DNA of 57,728 nucleotides from an uncultured Corynebacterium sp. (GCF_947253065.1 NZ_CAMXWS010000011.1:1-57728), one strand, 5' to 3'; positions 34,394-42,911 are shown, counted from the first letter of the stretch. Notes: generated from the letters alone by a model not told the origin. Numbers and translations are program-made.

Positions 34394-35173
34394 ATGTACG
34401 CCGAAGAACGGCGCCGTCAGATTGCGTCCCTCACTGCTGTTGAGGGGCGCGTCAACGTCACCGAACTATCTGAGAAGTTCGATGTGACCGCCGAAACCAT
34501 TCGTCGCGATCTCGCTGTGCTTGACCGTGAAGGAATCGTGCAGCGCGTTCACGGTGGTGCCGTATCCAGCCAGTCATATCTGACGACGGAGTTCCCCCTC
34601 GATACACGATTCCGCTCCGCAACAACTGCGAAGGCCGCTATCGCTAAGGCCGCTCTGGACTATTTGCCAGATGATGGTGGCTCTGTCTTTCTTGATTCGG
34701 GGACGACAATCAATATTCTCGCCAGCCTGATCAAAGACACATCCTCAGCGCGCACGCAATCTTTTGTCACAAACTCGCTGCCAATCGCTGTTGAGCTATC
34801 CAATACTGGCGACATCAACGTCCAGCTCCTCGGCGGAACGGTACGTGCAATCACGCAAGCGGTCGTTGGCGATACTGCCTTGCGCACTCTCGCTCTTTTG
34901 CGCGCGGATGTAGCTTTCATTGGCACGAATGCACTCACTGTCGATCACGGATTGTCTACCGCAGATGCGCACGAAGCAGCCGTTAAAGCAGCAATGGTCA
35001 CGAATGCACGCAAGGTCGTCGTTTTGTGTGATTCGTCCAAGCTCGGCAGTGATTACCTAGTCAGTTTCGCATCCCTGGACAGCATTGATGTTGTCATCAC
35101 TGACAAGGAAGCACCTGCCGCATTCATCGAAGAGCTGACGGAACTAGGCGTCCAGGTCGTCATCGCCGAGTAG
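34394..35173 (+). CDS. sugR: DeoR-family sugar-PTS regulator (SugR-like)
   Basis: A protein of 259 residues. It starts MYAEERRRQIASLTAVEGRV, which matches C. glutamicum SugR as I recall it. The HTH TAETIRRDLAVLDREGIVQR is followed by the DeoR sensor domain (DSGTTINILASLI, FVTNSLPIAVEL, FIGTNALTVDHGLSTADAHEA), which binds phosphosugars. SugR represses pts genes and is relieved by fructose phosphates. GGAAGGA precedes ATG 34394. FruR is the alternative, since both share this family and only one such gene is present before fruK. Confidence 0.8.
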   Translation: MYAEERRRQIASLTAVEGRVNVTELSEKFDVTAETIRRDLAVLDREGIVQRVHGGAVSSQSYLTTEFPLDTRFRSATTAKAAIAKAALDYLPDDGGSVFLDSGTTINILASLIKDTSSARTQSFVTNSLPIAVELSNTGDINVQLLGGTVRAITQAVVGDTALRTLALLRADVAFIGTNALTVDHGLSTADAHEAAVKAAMVTNARKVVVLCDSSKLGSDYLVSFASLDSIDVVITDKEAPAAFIEELTELGVQVVIAE

Positions 35174-35209
35174 TTTCCCCCGGTTGAGCGAAGATCACAC
35201 CGCTTTTCC

Positions 35210-35264
35210 TTGAGCAAACCAACACAATCGGGCATAATCGGACATTAAGGGGTGAAGTTCACCC
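35210..35264 (+). promoter_or_regulatory. fruK-ptsF promoter with promoter-proximal palindrome
   Basis: TTGAGC (35210-35215), 17 bp, CATAAT (35233-35238). Just after the expected start site lies GGGTGAAGTTCACCC (35250-35264), a perfect 7-1-7 palindrome suited to be a repressor operator. The remaining leader to the GTG at 35327 is about 60 nt. CACCC-TGAAC at 35282-35291 could compete for pairing with the palindrome arms. Confidence 0.6.
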
Positions 35265-35326
35265 GCATGTGAGGGAAGCGGCACCCTGAACCTATTCACG
35301 CACACGCCCGAAAGGGAACTAGACCT

Positions 35327-36286
35327 GTGATTGTGACCTTCACTGCCAATCCGAGTATTGATGCGACGATGAGCATCGATACGCTTTCCCCTGGCGGAGT
35401 TTTGCGCGTTTCCGATAGCTCGCGCGAGCCAGGTGGCAAAGGGATTAACGTCTCCAACGCCGTCCTCAAAGCCGGCCAGAAGACCCTTGCCATCGCCCCT
35501 GCACTCGACTCCGACCCGTTCGTCGCTCTCGCGTCAGGCGCACGCATTCCACTTCAGACAGTTCCTGTCGACGGTCGCGTGCGCACCAATACCACGGTGA
35601 CCGAGGCGGACGGCCGAACAACCAAATTCAACGAACCCGGAGCTCCGCTTGACGACGTCGCACGTGACGCCCTCCAGGCCCAGCTCGTTTCCGCAGCCGC
35701 GGATGCCAAGGCTGTCGTACTCGCCGGTTCTCTGCCACCGGGCGCACCAACTGATTGGTACCCCCAACTCGTCGGCACGATCCGAGAAGCAAACCCCGAT
35801 GTACTGATCGCAGTGGACACTTCCGATGAACCACTCCGCGCGCTCGGCCGCAACCTGGAGAGCGCAGCGCCCGACGTGGTCAAGCCCAATGGCTTCGAAC
35901 TCGGGCAGCTCGCAGGTCTCGACGGCGAAGAACTTGAACGCCAAGCAGATGCGGGCCACTTGGATGCGGTGGTTGAGGCTGCGCAGGGGCTCGTCGATAA
36001 GCGTGTTGGCCAGGTGCTCGTTACGTTAGGCGGTGCAGGCGCCTGCCTCGTCACTGCGGACGGCGCGTGGCACGCATCGCCACCACCGGCCACTGTGCGT
36101 TCAACTGTCGGCGCAGGCGACAGCTCACTCGCCGGCTATGTCCTCGCACGACTTGCCGGCAAGGACTATCCCGACGCCCTGCGCCAGGCCGTCGCCTATG
36201 GCACAGCCGCAGCAGCCAATCCCGGTACCGAAATTCCCTCACCCGAAGACCTTGACCTCGACCGCACCACCGTGCGCGAAATCTAA
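35327..36286 (+). CDS. fruK: 1-phosphofructokinase
   Basis: A protein of 319 residues of the PfkB family. It phosphorylates fructose-1-phosphate from the PTS to fructose-1,6-bisphosphate. The substrate motif PGGKGINVSNAVLKAG is near residue 35 and the anion-hole/catalytic motif VGAGDSSLAGYV is near 265. TVTEADGRTTKFNEPG is typical of FruK rather than ribokinase. Start GTG 35327 with GAAAGGGA upstream. ptsF starts 14 nt after the stop, so the two are one operon. Confidence 0.94.
   Translation: MIVTFTANPSIDATMSIDTLSPGGVLRVSDSSREPGGKGINVSNAVLKAGQKTLAIAPALDSDPFVALASGARIPLQTVPVDGRVRTNTTVTEADGRTTKFNEPGAPLDDVARDALQAQLVSAAADAKAVVLAGSLPPGAPTDWYPQLVGTIREANPDVLIAVDTSDEPLRALGRNLESAAPDVVKPNGFELGQLAGLDGEELERQADAGHLDAVVEAAQGLVDKRVGQVLVTLGGAGACLVTADGAWHASPPPATVRSTVGAGDSSLAGYVLARLAGKDYPDALRQAVAYGTAAAANPGTEIPSPEDLDLDRTTVREI
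35992..36003 (+). repeat. CGTCGATAAGCG motif, copy 12
   Basis: In fruK (VDK). Confidence 0.9.
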
Positions 36287-36300
36287 GTAAAGGAACGACC

Positions 36301-38376
36301 GTGACACAATCAACCATCACCCCGGAGCTCGTCCGGCTCGATGTGGATTTTGGCGGCACACCCGCTGATGTCATCGGGCAGCTCGCCGAACTCGTCGGTG
36401 CAGCAGGACGCACGACCGACCCGAAAACGCTTGCCAGCGCCGCCGCTGCCCGCGAAGAAAAAGCCGGCACCGGCGTCAACGGCCGCGTGGCCATCCCACA
36501 CTGCCGCACCTCCGCGGTGACCGAACCGACCCTCGCATTTGCCCGCTTGTCGCGCCCGGTCGACTTCGCTGGCCCGGACGGCGACGCTGAACTCGTCTTC
36601 CTCATCGCCGCCCCAGAAGGTGGCGGTAAAGAACACCTGAAGATCCTGTCCAAGCTGGCAAGAGCTTTGGTGCGAGGCGATTTCATCGACAAGCTGCGCA
36701 ACGCCGCGACCCCCGAGGATGTCGTTGCAGCTGTCAACGAAGTACTCAACGCGGCCCCGAAGAAGAAGGCTGCAACAGCTGCTGCAACACCGGCTCCTGA
36801 GAAGCCCGTTGAAGCTGCACCCCAGAAGAAGCGCATCGTCGCTGTCACCTCGTGCGCAACCGGTATCGCGCACACCTACATGGCCGCCGACGCCCTAGAG
36901 CAGGCAGCAGCTAAGCGTGACGACGTCGAACTGCGCATCGAACCCCAAGGTTCCTCCGGTGGTGACCGCGTTGATCCCGACTTCATCGCATCCGCTGATG
37001 CCGTGATCTTCGCGCACGACGTCGCTGTCCGCGACCGTGAACGCTTCGCTGGCAAGCCCGTCATCGACAGCCCGGTCAAGCGTGGCATCAACGAGCCGAA
37101 CGTCATGATTGACGAGGCAATCGCCGCCGCTGACAACCCGAATGCACGTCGCGTACCAGGCGGCAGCGCCGCTGAATCTTCCGGCGAAGCTCAGGGTGAC
37201 GTGGGCTGGCCGAAGCGCATCCAGCAGGCGATCATGACCGGTGTTTCCTACATGGTGCCGTTCGTCGCCGCTGGCGGTCTGCTGCTCGCCCTCGGATTCC
37301 TCGTCGGCGGCTACGACGTCGCAGGCGGCTGGCAGGTCATCCCGCTCGAATACTCTCCGACTAACCTGCCGAGCAACGAAGTGCTTATCGACGGAGCCAC
37401 CGTCGTCTTCGACCGCTCCGGCTGGGCCTTGTACCTCGGCGCCGTCCTCTTCGCCATCGGACAACTAGCAATGCAGTTCGTGGTGGCCGCGCTTTCCGGC
37501 TACATCGGATACGGCATTGCTGGTCGCCCCGGCATCGCACCGGGCTTCGTCGGTGGCGCAATCTCCGTCATGGTCGGTGCTGGTTTCATCGGTGGCCTGG
37601 TCACCGGTCTGCTCGCTGGTTTCATCGCATACTGGATCGGTTCCTGGAAGGTGCCGCGTTGGCTTGGCTCGCTGATGCCTGTGGTCATCATTCCACTGCT
37701 GACCTCGCTGGCGGTTGGCCTTGTGATGTTCCTCCTGCTCGGCCGCCCGCTCGGCGCACTGATGATGGGTCTGCAGAACTGGCTGGAGTCGATGAGTGGT
37801 TCGTCGGCAATTCTGCTCGGAATCATCATCGGCCTGATGATGTGCTTCGACCTTGGTGGCCCGGTCAACAAGGCTGCTTACCTCTTCGGTACCGCTGGCC
37901 TTTCCGCCGGTACGGATGCTGCATACGAGATCATGGCAGCTGTCATGATCACCGGTATGGTCCCGCCGATCGCTCTGTCGATCGCCACCTTCCTGCGTTC
38001 CAAGCTGTTCACTCCTGCTGAGCAGGAGAACGGTAAGTCCGCATGGCTCCTCGGTCTGTCGTTTGTCTCTGAAGGCGCAATTCCGTTCGCTGCGGCTGAC
38101 CCGCTGCGCGTCATTCCGTCGATGATGCTTGGTGGCGCTGCCGCCGGTGCTACCTCAATGGCCCTGGGCGTCGGCGCAAAGGCTCCTCATGGCGGTATCT
38201 TCGTGATCTTCGCTTACGAGCCGTGGTGGGGCATGTTCATCGCCCTTGCTGTCGGAACGGTGGTCGCTACCATCGCAGTCCTTGCGGCTAAGCAGCTGTG
38301 GCCCAACAACGCGATTGAAGAGGCCGCGGAAAAGCACTCAGCTGCTACCGAGGCTGAACCGACTTCCGTCGCCTAG
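36301..38376 (+). CDS. ptsF: Fructose-specific PTS enzyme II (EIIABC)
   Basis: A protein of 691 residues in the order EIIA (1-150), an Ala/Pro-rich linker (~151-176), EIIB (~177-280) and membrane EIIC (~300-670). The phosphoryl-carrying residues are His67 in RVAIPHCRTS and Cys185 in AVTSCATGIAHTY. EIIC has about eight to nine membrane segments. It imports fructose as fructose-1-phosphate. GTG 36301 follows AAAGGAAC. The phosphoryl donor HPr is encoded directly downstream; enzyme I (ptsI) is not in this window. Confidence 0.95.
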   Translation: MTQSTITPELVRLDVDFGGTPADVIGQLAELVGAAGRTTDPKTLASAAAAREEKAGTGVNGRVAIPHCRTSAVTEPTLAFARLSRPVDFAGPDGDAELVFLIAAPEGGGKEHLKILSKLARALVRGDFIDKLRNAATPEDVVAAVNEVLNAAPKKKAATAAATPAPEKPVEAAPQKKRIVAVTSCATGIAHTYMAADALEQAAAKRDDVELRIEPQGSSGGDRVDPDFIASADAVIFAHDVAVRDRERFAGKPVIDSPVKRGINEPNVMIDEAIAAADNPNARRVPGGSAAESSGEAQGDVGWPKRIQQAIMTGVSYMVPFVAAGGLLLALGFLVGGYDVAGGWQVIPLEYSPTNLPSNEVLIDGATVVFDRSGWALYLGAVLFAIGQLAMQFVVAALSGYIGYGIAGRPGIAPGFVGGAISVMVGAGFIGGLVTGLLAGFIAYWIGSWKVPRWLGSLMPVVIIPLLTSLAVGLVMFLLLGRPLGALMMGLQNWLESMSGSSAILLGIIIGLMMCFDLGGPVNKAAYLFGTAGLSAGTDAAYEIMAAVMITGMVPPIALSIATFLRSKLFTPAEQENGKSAWLLGLSFVSEGAIPFAAADPLRVIPSMMLGGAAAGATSMALGVGAKAPHGGIFVIFAYEPWWGMFIALAVGTVVATIAVLAAKQLWPNNAIEEAAEKHSAATEAEPTSVA
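37383..37393 (-). repeat. CGTCGATAAGC motif, copy 13
   Basis: In ptsF (LID); T replaces the complement of the final G. Confidence 0.9.
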
Positions 38377-38395
38377 TCTCCGAAATTCTCCTACG

Positions 38396-38446
38396 ATGGG
38401 GCGCACACTGCGTCTCAGCGCCCCATTGACGAAAATCCGAGACGCA
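38396..38446 (+). ncRNA. Predicted H-type pseudoknot in the ptsH leader
   Basis: Stem 1 is ATGGGGCGC (38396-38404) with GCGCCCCAT (38418-38426), 9 perfect bp. The loop of stem 1 contains TGCGTCTC (38409-38416), which is perfectly complementary to GAGACGCA (38439-38446) and forms stem 2. Loops are ACAC (4 nt), A (1 nt) and 12 nt. The ptsH ribosome-binding site GAAAGGA starts 5-6 nt downstream. A cis-regulatory or mRNA-processing element is inferred. Confidence 0.6.
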
Positions 38447-38468
38447 TCAACGAAAGGATAACCTCACC

Positions 38469-38738
38469 ATGGCTTCCAAGACTGTCACTGTTGGCTCAAC
38501 CGTCGGCCTGCACGCCCGCCCCGCAACTGTCATTGCTGAGGCAGCTGGCGAGTACGACGACGACATCATCCTCACCCTCGTCGGTGGCGACGAAGACGAC
38601 GAGACCGATGCGGCCTCCTCTCTGATGATCATGGCCATGGGCGCCGAGCACGGCGATCAAGTAACGGTGACGTCCGACAACGACGAAGCTGTTGAGAAGA
38701 TCGCTGCTCTGATCGAGTCCAACCTCGACGACGAGTAA
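38469..38738 (+). CDS. ptsH: Phosphocarrier protein HPr
   Basis: A protein of 89 residues. It carries the phosphoryl group from enzyme I to the sugar-specific EIIA domains. His15 lies in GLHARPATVIAEAA. The regulatory-helix region AASSLMIMAMGAEHGD keeps Ser near position 50, although an HPr kinase is not expected in this group. The centre is unusually acidic (GGDEDDETD). ATG 38469 with GAAAGGA. It follows the ptsF stop by 92 nt, where the pseudoknot lies. Confidence 0.96.
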   Translation: MASKTVTVGSTVGLHARPATVIAEAAGEYDDDIILTLVGGDEDDETDAASSLMIMAMGAEHGDQVTVTSDNDEAVEKIAALIESNLDDE

Positions 38739-38793
38739 GCCCTACTCCCTCTGCGCGCACGCGCAGGCACAGCTGGGGTGGCCCCAGCTCCCT

Positions 38794-38828
38794 AGCTCCG
38801 ACCCACCGCGGTCGGAGCTTTTCTTTTC
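38794..38828 (+). terminator. ptsH terminator
   Basis: AGCTCCGACC (38794-38803) and GGTCGGAGCT (38810-38819), a perfect 10-bp stem with a 6-nt loop, followed by TTTTCTTTT. A second hairpin, AGCTGGGG-TGG-CCCCAGCT (38771-38789), stands just before it. Together they separate the PTS operon from the convergent HNH gene. Confidence 0.9.
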
Positions 38829-39903
38829 AGCCACCGTGGCCGAACAAGCTGTGCATCGCCCCGTATCTGTTGTGGCCATTGACCACGGGATATCCGCGGG
38901 GCGAGCGCCAAATCGGTGTGCCACGGATTCTTTCGATCCGCCCGCGGCGTTTTCGGTACGGGTCATCGTCGTTTACACCGTTGTGATATCTGCACAAGGG
39001 CGCCAGATTGGCCAGATTCGTCTCACCACCGTGCTTCCAGGCCTGAATGTGGTGTATTTCGCAGGCATCCGCACCGTGGCGGCAGCCGGGTACTGGGCAC
39101 ACGAGGGTCGTTGCTCGTGCAAGGTCGCGTTGCTTCTGATTCGCCAATCGGGCTCCGCGGTATAGGTTCACGGGACCTTCTTGCGGGTGGAACAGCGCGA
39201 CCTCCAGTTCATCTCCCACGTGACGGCGAAGGTATTCGGCGCCGGTGATTGTGGTGCCGTCGGAAAGCCCGAGGACGATTTCGTCGCCTTCGCCGCGAAT
39301 GATGCGGCACCATGCGGGCATCGGCACGGCGATAATTGGGCGCGGGGCCGCGGTAGGAATGCTCCCGCCACCGCGAATGAGTTCGATGAAGCGGTCGTGC
39401 ATCTGCTCAGCTACTGGCCGCGACCGGTCGATCCCACGTGCAAGAGCATGTTCAAGATCTGCTAAGTCGCGTTCGGCCGCGGTCACAGACATGGTTCGCA
39501 TTCCTTGCCGCGACGCAGAGAATCGCACCTGTTTGCGCGGCCGTTTCGTCTTTTCAGGGATCAACTCTTTCGCTTTTCGACGCACCGCCTCATATCCCCC
39601 ACGAACCCCCAGCAGTTCAAGTCTCACTTCCCATTTCGTGCGGGGATTTTTGACGCGCTGCAATTGTGATTCGATGAGCGCAAGCTGGTCAATGCTCATG
39701 CGCCGCGCGCGAGCACGGTCAGCTGCCCGCCGTTGCTGTGCTGTCCACTTGGTGGGCCCGAAATAGACGGCGTGGACTGTGCCCCATTCGGTGACGCTTT
39801 TCGGGCGGATGCCAGCACTTAGAGCAGCGTCGCGATCGAACCCGGCAAGGGTGTCGAGCGCGCTGCTCGTCTGTGTCTCCAAGAAGGCATCAAATGTGCT
39901 CAT
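38827..39903 (-). CDS. HNH endonuclease domain protein (DUF222/13E12-like)
   Basis: A protein of 358 residues from ATG 39903. The N-terminal two-thirds are helical and rich in Arg and Ala. Near residues 275-330 there is an HNH nuclease module: CPVPGCRHGADACEIHHIQAW, then HGGETNLANLAPLCRYHN, with the HH pair, the Asn and the zinc Cys residues. Such proteins occur in many copies in Actinobacteria and behave like accessory genes. TAATGT (39911-39916, minus) lies 7 nt before the ATG, inside the tail of the permease terminator. This gene sits between ptsH and the permease, where the backbone usually has none. Confidence 0.83.
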   Translation of the reverse strand: MSTFDAFLETQTSSALDTLAGFDRDAALSAGIRPKSVTEWGTVHAVYFGPTKWTAQQRRAADRARARRMSIDQLALIESQLQRVKNPRTKWEVRLELLGVRGGYEAVRRKAKELIPEKTKRPRKQVRFSASRQGMRTMSVTAAERDLADLEHALARGIDRSRPVAEQMHDRFIELIRGGGSIPTAAPRPIIAVPMPAWCRIIRGEGDEIVLGLSDGTTITGAEYLRRHVGDELEVALFHPQEGPVNLYRGARLANQKQRDLARATTLVCPVPGCRHGADACEIHHIQAWKHGGETNLANLAPLCRYHNGVNDDDPYRKRRGRIERIRGTPIWRSPRGYPVVNGHNRYGAMHSLFGHGG

Positions 39904-39919
39904 GCACCAAACATTAAAA

Positions 39920-39944
39920 GGGGCTGCGACATCGCCGCAGCCCC
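39920..39944 (-). terminator. Terminator of the permease gene
   Basis: GGGGCTGCG (39920-39928) pairs with CGCAGCCCC (39936-39944), a perfect 9-bp stem. Reading leftward it is followed by TTTTAAT (39913-39919), which also contains the -10 of the HNH gene. Confidence 0.82.
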
Positions 39945-39966
39945 AATTCAAATGCCTGTGGATAAC

Positions 39967-41253
39967 TTAGAGCATGCGCCCTTCGCCAAGATTCTTGTAT
40001 GCCCACTGCATGATCGGGTACAGGATGATGATGCCGATGGAGCCCAGTGCAATGCCCTCGAGCGTGACATTGCCAATTTCAAAGGTCAGGTTGCCAATAC
40101 CCACGATCAGCGCGACCGCGGCCATAGTCAGGTTGACCGGGTTGTTGAAGTCCACCTTGTTGTCCTGCCAGATACGCACGCCCAGCATGCCGATCAGGCC
40201 GTAGAGAACCAGGCACGCACCGCCGAGAACTCCAGCCGGGATGGTGAAGATCAGTGCACCGAATTTGGGGATGAAGGCGAGCATGATCGCAAAGACTGCG
40301 GCAACCCAGTAGGCGGCTGTGGAGTAAACGCGGGTGGCTGCCATGACACCGATATTCTCGGCATAGGTCGTGGTGCCGGAACCACCGAAGCCACCGGCAA
40401 GAGTGGTAGCAAGGCCATCGCCGATGAGTGCCGGGCCGGCAAGATCATCCAGGTCACGACGAGTCATCTCAGCAACAGCCTTGACGTGGCCGACGTTCTC
40501 GGCGATCAAAACGACGAGCACGGGCAGCGTCACCAGGATCGCGGAAGCGTGGAATTCCGGAGTGTGGAAGGTCGGCAGACCGATCCAGGGGGCGGCGGCG
40601 ATGGTGTCGCCAGCGTCCTCGGCAAGATTGCCGGTCACAGCTGCAAAGACCCAACCGGTGACCACGCCGATGAGAATGGACAAACGCGACGCCATGCCAC
40701 GGAAGCATGCTGTGGCAATGAGGATCGCCGCCAACGTGACCAGGCCAACTGCCGGCTGAGTCGTGGTATTCGCCACTGCTGTCGGCGCGAGGTTGAGTCC
40801 GATCAACGCCACGATGGCACCGGTGACAGCGGGAGGCATGACGGCATCAATGACGCGTTTGCCTGCCCACGTGACCACCAGACCAACTCCGATGAGCGCA
40901 ATACCAGTGATCAGGATGCCACCGAGCTGCGCACCAATGCCGTGCTGCTGCGATGCCGTCAGCGGAGCAATGAACGCAAACGACGAACCCAGGTAACTTG
41001 GCAGCCGATTACGAGTGATCAGCAGGAAGATGATGGTGCCCAGGCCGGAGAACAGCAGCGTGGTATTCACCGGGAAACCTGTCAGGGTGGGGACGAGCAG
41101 TGTCGCACCGAACATCGCGATGACGTGCTGCATGCCAATCCCGATGGTGCGCGACCAACTGAGTCGCTCCTCAGGGGCAACAACGGAACCGGGCTTGATG
41201 GTTTTGCCGTCACCGTGGACGGCCCAGGAAGGAATGAAGCTCACAGACTCCAA
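39967..41253 (-). CDS. Uracil/xanthine permease (NCS2 family)
   Basis: A protein of about 428 residues with some 14 hydrophobic segments. NCS2 hallmarks are the first-segment motif GMQHVIAMFGATLLVP and the family signature GSGTTTYAENIGVMAATRVYS. The closest types are UraA/RutG pyrimidine permeases, but the substrate cannot be fixed from sequence. The start is TTG 41253, or GTG 41244 with GGAG upstream. It follows the hflX stop by 14 nt and is probably read from the hflX transcript. Confidence 0.85.
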   Translation of the reverse strand: MESVSFIPSWAVHGDGKTIKPGSVVAPEERLSWSRTIGIGMQHVIAMFGATLLVPTLTGFPVNTTLLFSGLGTIIFLLITRNRLPSYLGSSFAFIAPLTASQQHGIGAQLGGILITGIALIGVGLVVTWAGKRVIDAVMPPAVTGAIVALIGLNLAPTAVANTTTQPAVGLVTLAAILIATACFRGMASRLSILIGVVTGWVFAAVTGNLAEDAGDTIAAAPWIGLPTFHTPEFHASAILVTLPVLVVLIAENVGHVKAVAEMTRRDLDDLAGPALIGDGLATTLAGGFGGSGTTTYAENIGVMAATRVYSTAAYWVAAVFAIMLAFIPKFGALIFTIPAGVLGGACLVLYGLIGMLGVRIWQDNKVDFNNPVNLTMAAVALIVGIGNLTFEIGNVTLEGIALGSIGIIILYPIMQWAYKNLGEGRML

Positions 41254-41267
41254 AATCTAGCAGCTGA

Positions 41268-42803
41268 TCAGTCCACTACGAATTCGGAGTATTGCTGGGC
41301 GAGGATGCGGGGGAAGCGGACGTCGATAAGCGTGCCTTCTTGTTTGTATTCCTCGCTGCGGACGGTGCCCTCTTCGTGGAGGCGCGAAATGATGTCGCCG
41401 CGCGTGTAGGGCACGAGCAAAGTGGCGTGCGCGTCGAGCGTGTTAAGGAACATCTCGATGCGACCTTCCAGCTCCGAGATGCCCTCGCCTGTGCGGGCGG
41501 AGACGAACACGACATCGCGGCCGGAATCCGCGAACGCGTGACGCAGCTCAGCGAGAACAACCGGGTCCGCCTGGTCAATTTTGTTCACCACGACGATCTC
41601 CGGCGGAATCTCCTCACCTGTATCGCGCGTGATCTCGGAGAGCACCTCGTTGACCGCTTTGATCTGTTTCAGCGGGAACGGGTCCGAGCCATCGACGACG
41701 TGCAGCATCAAATCCGCACCCGCGACCTCCTCGAGTGTGGACTTGAACGCCTCGACGAGCTGCGTCGGCAGGTGTCGCACGAAACCGACAGTGTCGGTGA
41801 GCACGACCGAGCGGCCGTCAGCGAGTTCGGCCTTGCGTGTCGACGGATCCAATGTCGCAAACAACGCATCCTCCACCAGCACACCCGCATCGGTCATGGC
41901 ATTGATCAGCGAGGACTTTCCGGCGTTGGTGTAACCCGCGATGGCGATCTTCGGAATCGTCGAACGCTGCCTCTGTGCGCGCTTGATGTCGCGGGCTGTT
42001 TTCATGCCTGCCAATTCGCGGCGCAGCTTCGCCATCTCGGTGCGCAGGCGACGACGATCCGCCTCGATCCGCGTCTCACCCGGACCGCGTAGACCCACGC
42101 CACCGTTGGAGCCCGCACGGCCACCCGCCTGGCGCGACAGGTTGCCACCCCAACCACGAGTACGTGTGTACAGGTACTCCATCTGCGCGAGGCTAACCTG
42201 CGCCTTGCCCTCCTTCGACTTCGCGTGCTGCGCAAAAATATCGAGGATGAGCATGGTGCGGTCAATCACCTTGACCTTGAGCGCTTCCTCGAGCGCAACC
42301 ATCTGGCCGGGCGAGAGCTCACCGTCACACACCACGGTGTCCGCGCCGGTCGCCTGCACGATATCGCGCAGCTCGTTCACCTTGCCGGAGCCGATATAGG
42401 TGCCTGGGTCTGGCTTGTCGCGCTTCTGGTAGAGCATTTCCACGACATCGGCGCCAGCGGTCTCAGCCAGAGCGGCGAGCTCGTTCATATTCGCCTCGAC
42501 CTCGGCCATGGTGCCTTCAGTCCACATGCCCACCAAGATGACTTGTTCAAGGCGCAGCTTGCGGTACTCGACCTCGTAGATGTCCTCGTGGTCTTCGGAG
42601 CGGATCTCAGTGTCGCGGATGACGCGGCGGAAAGAATTACGCTCCGCCAGGTCGAGGGAGCCGACGGTTGGGTCGGTGTGGGTGTCGTCGATAGGCAGAT
42701 CGCGCCCCGGGTCTTCAGTGGGAGGCGTGTGGTGGCGGAAAGCTTCGGCGAGGAGCTCCTCGTGGGTCGTCTCGTCGGGAGTGTGTGAAAAAGGTTTCGT
42801 CAT
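41268..42803 (-). CDS. hflX: Ribosome-associated GTPase HflX
   Basis: A protein of 511 residues. The HflX N-terminal domain contains GLRGPGETRIEADRRRLR before the G domain. G1 is GYTNAGKSSLINAM, G3 is LTDTVGFVRHLP and G4 is NKID. HflX binds the 50S subunit and splits stalled or hibernating ribosomes under stress. The first 80 residues are a variable acidic extension. ATG 42803 has AAGGA upstream. dapF and miaA lie beyond, on the same strand, in the conserved actinobacterial order. Confidence 0.95.
   Translation of the reverse strand: MTKPFSHTPDETTHEELLAEAFRHHTPPTEDPGRDLPIDDTHTDPTVGSLDLAERNSFRRVIRDTEIRSEDHEDIYEVEYRKLRLEQVILVGMWTEGTMAEVEANMNELAALAETAGADVVEMLYQKRDKPDPGTYIGSGKVNELRDIVQATGADTVVCDGELSPGQMVALEEALKVKVIDRTMLILDIFAQHAKSKEGKAQVSLAQMEYLYTRTRGWGGNLSRQAGGRAGSNGGVGLRGPGETRIEADRRRLRTEMAKLRRELAGMKTARDIKRAQRQRSTIPKIAIAGYTNAGKSSLINAMTDAGVLVEDALFATLDPSTRKAELADGRSVVLTDTVGFVRHLPTQLVEAFKSTLEEVAGADLMLHVVDGSDPFPLKQIKAVNEVLSEITRDTGEEIPPEIVVVNKIDQADPVVLAELRHAFADSGRDVVFVSARTGEGISELEGRIEMFLNTLDAHATLLVPYTRGDIISRLHEEGTVRSEEYKQEGTLIDVRFPRILAQQYSEFVVD
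41321..41332 (+). repeat. CGTCGATAAGCG motif, copy 14
   Basis: Close to the 3' end of hflX (LID in its sense strand). Confidence 0.9.
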
Positions 42804-42905
42804 TGAGTCCTTATTGTCTCATGCCTGCTTTTTCAGGCAAAGATTCGTGGCTATCTCCCACAACCGGCACGGCGTGCGGATTGTTCCCTCCCCCGCTTCC
42901 GGCAC

Positions 42906-42911
42906 TAGGAT
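42906..42911 (+). promoter_or_regulatory. -10 element of a leaderless promoter
   Basis: TAGGAT lies 8 nt before the ATG at 42920, with no ribosome-binding site between. A poor -35 TTGTTC (42881-42886) would need a 19-bp spacer. Confidence 0.5.

Noticed and set aside
38427..38460. Separate ptsH promoter using TTGACG at 38426-38431 as -35
   Set aside because: No TANNNT at a 16-19 bp distance; the bases are better explained as stem 1 and loop of the pseudoknot.
39952..41409. Plus-strand open frame (485 codons) over the permease gene
   Set aside because: Antisense to a clear NCS2 permease; composition is that of a complement of membrane-protein codons.
42190..42205. DtxR box inside hflX (GGCTAACCT half)
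   Set aside because: Only half of the 19-bp palindrome matches and it lies in the middle of a gene.
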